Origin: Chitinophagaceae bacterium
GTDB lineage: Bacteria > Bacteroidota > Bacteroidia > Chitinophagales > Chitinophagaceae
DNA length: 64,000 nt
Direction of reading: 5' to 3'
Assembly (NCBI GenBank): GCA_016787135.1
Contig: JAEUVK010000188.1
Span: 1 to 64,000 of the forward strand
Part shown: positions 62,825-64,000 of the stretch, piece after piece
Layout of the letters: each line of letters starts with the position of its first letter
Numbering within the stretch: the stretch's first letter is position 1
Notes under the pieces: generated by a model
The model's input: the letters and a program-made list of their open reading frames with translations, nothing else
Databases searched by the model: none
What the model was told of the DNA's origin: nothing
Position numbers and translations under genes: made by a program

Positions 62825-63237
62825 TAGCGCATTTTTATTTTCCAGATAAATTTATCCTTTTCTTTGAAAAACCTTACTTCCCCCCAATAGCCGTTGAGAT
62901 CAACTTTGCCGCTCTGCCGGTAATTTTGCATATCTTTTATATGGTCATAAAAAGAAAAGGTCATTGTGTTGTTGTCTTTTACTTTAAAGTCGGTTCTTGT
63001 ATATGGGAATCCGTCAAACGCTTCTTTGTACTTCTGCCCTTTGCCTGTAAACTCTTCCTTTGAGAACGGCCATGAATTGAACTCTTCCCTGAATTCGACG
63101 ATCCTGTCCAGCAATACCACTGATGGCTTTTCTCTTTGCTGTTGTCTTTTACTCCTTGGCGAATAAGTAACATAATTGCAGCTATAGGATAGCGCAATCA
63201 AAAAGATAAGGACAGGTAATTGTAAATACAGTTTCAT
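62824..63237 (-). CDS. Small lipoprotein of unknown function
   Basis: 137 residues from ATG 63237. Signal peptide MKLYLQLPVLIFLIALSYSC with lipobox Cys at residue 20. The mature part is basic near its start (SPRSKRQQQREK) and then beta-rich (TFSFYDHI, WGEVRFFKEKDKFIWKIKM). No recognised domain. Situated between suhB-like and thiL genes, 13 bases after the former and overlapping the latter by one base, so it is part of the same operon. Confidence 0.78.
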   Translation of the reverse strand: MKLYLQLPVLIFLIALSYSCNYVTYSPRSKRQQQREKPSVVLLDRIVEFREEFNSWPFSKEEFTGKGQKYKEAFDGFPYTRTDFKVKDNNTMTFSFYDHIKDMQNYRQSGKVDLNGYWGEVRFFKEKDKFIWKIKMR

Positions 63238-63250
63238 TGATGAACAGGAA

Positions 63251-64000
63251 TTAAAGCTCACCGCCATTTACGATCCTCAGCATCTCATCATGAATCTTTC
63301 CGTTGGTAGCCAGGGTGCGGTGTTGATAGATAGAAAACTTATCTCCGCTGAAGTCTGTCACCTTACCACCCGCTTCCTGCACCATTAGATAACCGGCAGC
63401 GCTGTCCCACGCTTCCAATTTATGTTCATAAAAACCATCGAACCTTCCGGCAGCTACCCAGCATAGGTCAATAGCTGCAGAACCAAGTCTTCTTACCGGA
63501 ACACCTTTTCTTATCAGCCGGTCAAAAATTTCCAACGGTCCGTTTGGCATATTAATATACGTATAAGGAAACCCGGTTACCAAACAAGATCTCAATACTT
63601 CTGTCTGCTCGCTGACATGGATCGGCTTTTCGTTCAACGTAGCTCCTTTTCCATTTTCGGCAAAAAACGATTCTTTAAGATTAGGATTATATACAGCACC
63701 CATGATGATCTCGCCCTTTTGCTCGATGGCAATAGAAACGCAGCATAATGGAATACCATGTGCAAAGTTCACGGTGCCGTCTATCGGGTCAATGATCCAC
63801 TTATATTCTGAATCCTGGATGATGGCGCCGGATTCTTCTGTCAATATATTATGAGCAGGAAATTTTGATTTGATCACTTCCAGTATTGCCTCTTCGGAAG
63901 CATGGTCTGCTTCCGTTACCAGATTATTGACCCCTTCTTTATGCGATATCTTAAAAGGATTATTAAAAAAACGACTGAGCTCGGCTGCTCCGGCCACCAC
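63251..64000 (-). CDS. Inositol monophosphatase family protein, start outside window
   Basis: At least 249 residues; the true start lies beyond base 64000. Family motifs: VTEADHASE, EESG, DPIDGTVNFAHG (metal-binding) and EAWDSAAGYLMVQEAGG. Magnesium-dependent phosphatase of inositol-phosphate-like or other small phosphate esters; SuhB-type members may also act in RNA metabolism, but the substrate cannot be assigned. The GTG at the very edge is not taken as the start because family proteins have about 15-20 more N-terminal residues. Confidence 0.92.
   Translation of the reverse strand: MVAGAAELSRFFNNPFKISHKEGVNNLVTEADHASEEAILEVIKSKFPAHNILTEESGAIIQDSEYKWIIDPIDGTVNFAHGIPLCCVSIAIEQKGEIIMGAVYNPNLKESFFAENGKGATLNEKPIHVSEQTEVLRSCLVTGFPYTYINMPNGPLEIFDRLIRKGVPVRRLGSAAIDLCWVAAGRFDGFYEHKLEAWDSAAGYLMVQEAGGKVTDFSGDKFSIYQHRTLATNGKIHDEMLRIVNGGEL

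Overview
The window looks like core chromosome of a Bacteroidota member, most likely Chitinophagaceae or a close relative. The basis is the promoter style (-7 boxes of the TANNTTTG type), three very large cell-surface proteins with type IX secretion (T9SS) type B C-terminal domains, PorP/SprF partners, a futalosine-pathway menaquinone gene, a fused E1 alpha/beta 2-oxo-acid dehydrogenase and Kdo8N (KdnA/KdnB) genes. This assignment rests on gene families, not on a database search. No prophage, insertion sequence, CRISPR array, tRNA or rRNA gene was recognised.

Layout. 1-7.0 kb: end of a lipoprotein gene, fused E1 dehydrogenase, a small holin-like membrane protein, an M16 peptidase pair (one catalytic, one degenerate) and a retropepsin/PDZ protein. 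7.2-8.9 kb: mqnC, a DUF3817 gene and a structured plus-strand tail ending in a terminator. 8.9-15.6 kb: a TonB-plug surface protein, an OmpR-type response regulator with its kinase, a small basic secreted protein and a helical-repeat cytosolic protein. 15.6-15.9 kb: a promoter-to-terminator non-coding RNA of about 210 nt. 16.0-19.3 kb: asparaginase-like domain, a secreted protein and two AraC-type regulators. 19.4-25.6 kb: a 1698-residue PKD surface protein followed by its PorP/SprF partner. 25.8-37.5 kb: CorA, ClC, kdnA, kdnB, rhomboid protease, sugar MFS transporter, kdsB, a sterol-desaturase-family enzyme, a DUF2007 protein and dnaN.

37.7-44.1 kb: a cytosolic trypsin-like protease with an upstream partner, an outer-membrane-barrel protein with a long Arg-Ser-Asn-rich repeat tail, and recX. 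44.1-47.9 kb: a propeller sensor kinase with a LuxR-type response regulator. 48.0-56.1 kb: a second T9SS protein built from ten 70-residue Ig-like units, divergent from a third T9SS protein (YCF48-like repeats) that has its own PorP/SprF gene. 56.2-64 kb: DUF1801 fusion, SRPBCC, glyoxalase-fold, GlxA-type regulator, an AHSA1 gene remnant, omega-amidase, S41 peptidase, thiL, a lipoprotein and the start-truncated suhB-like phosphatase.

Functional themes. KdnB, KdnA and KdsB together suggest lipid A inner-core sugar made as 8-amino-Kdo and activated with CMP. Two independent T9SS substrate/PorP operons and a third T9SS protein show heavy investment in surface adhesins. The most interesting unexplained items are the structured RNA at about 15.65-15.86 kb, the RSN-repeat barrel protein, the protease pair with shared YbjN-like modules, and degenerate 7-8 bp periodic spacers at gene junctions, one of which is translated as the linker of the fused E1 enzyme.
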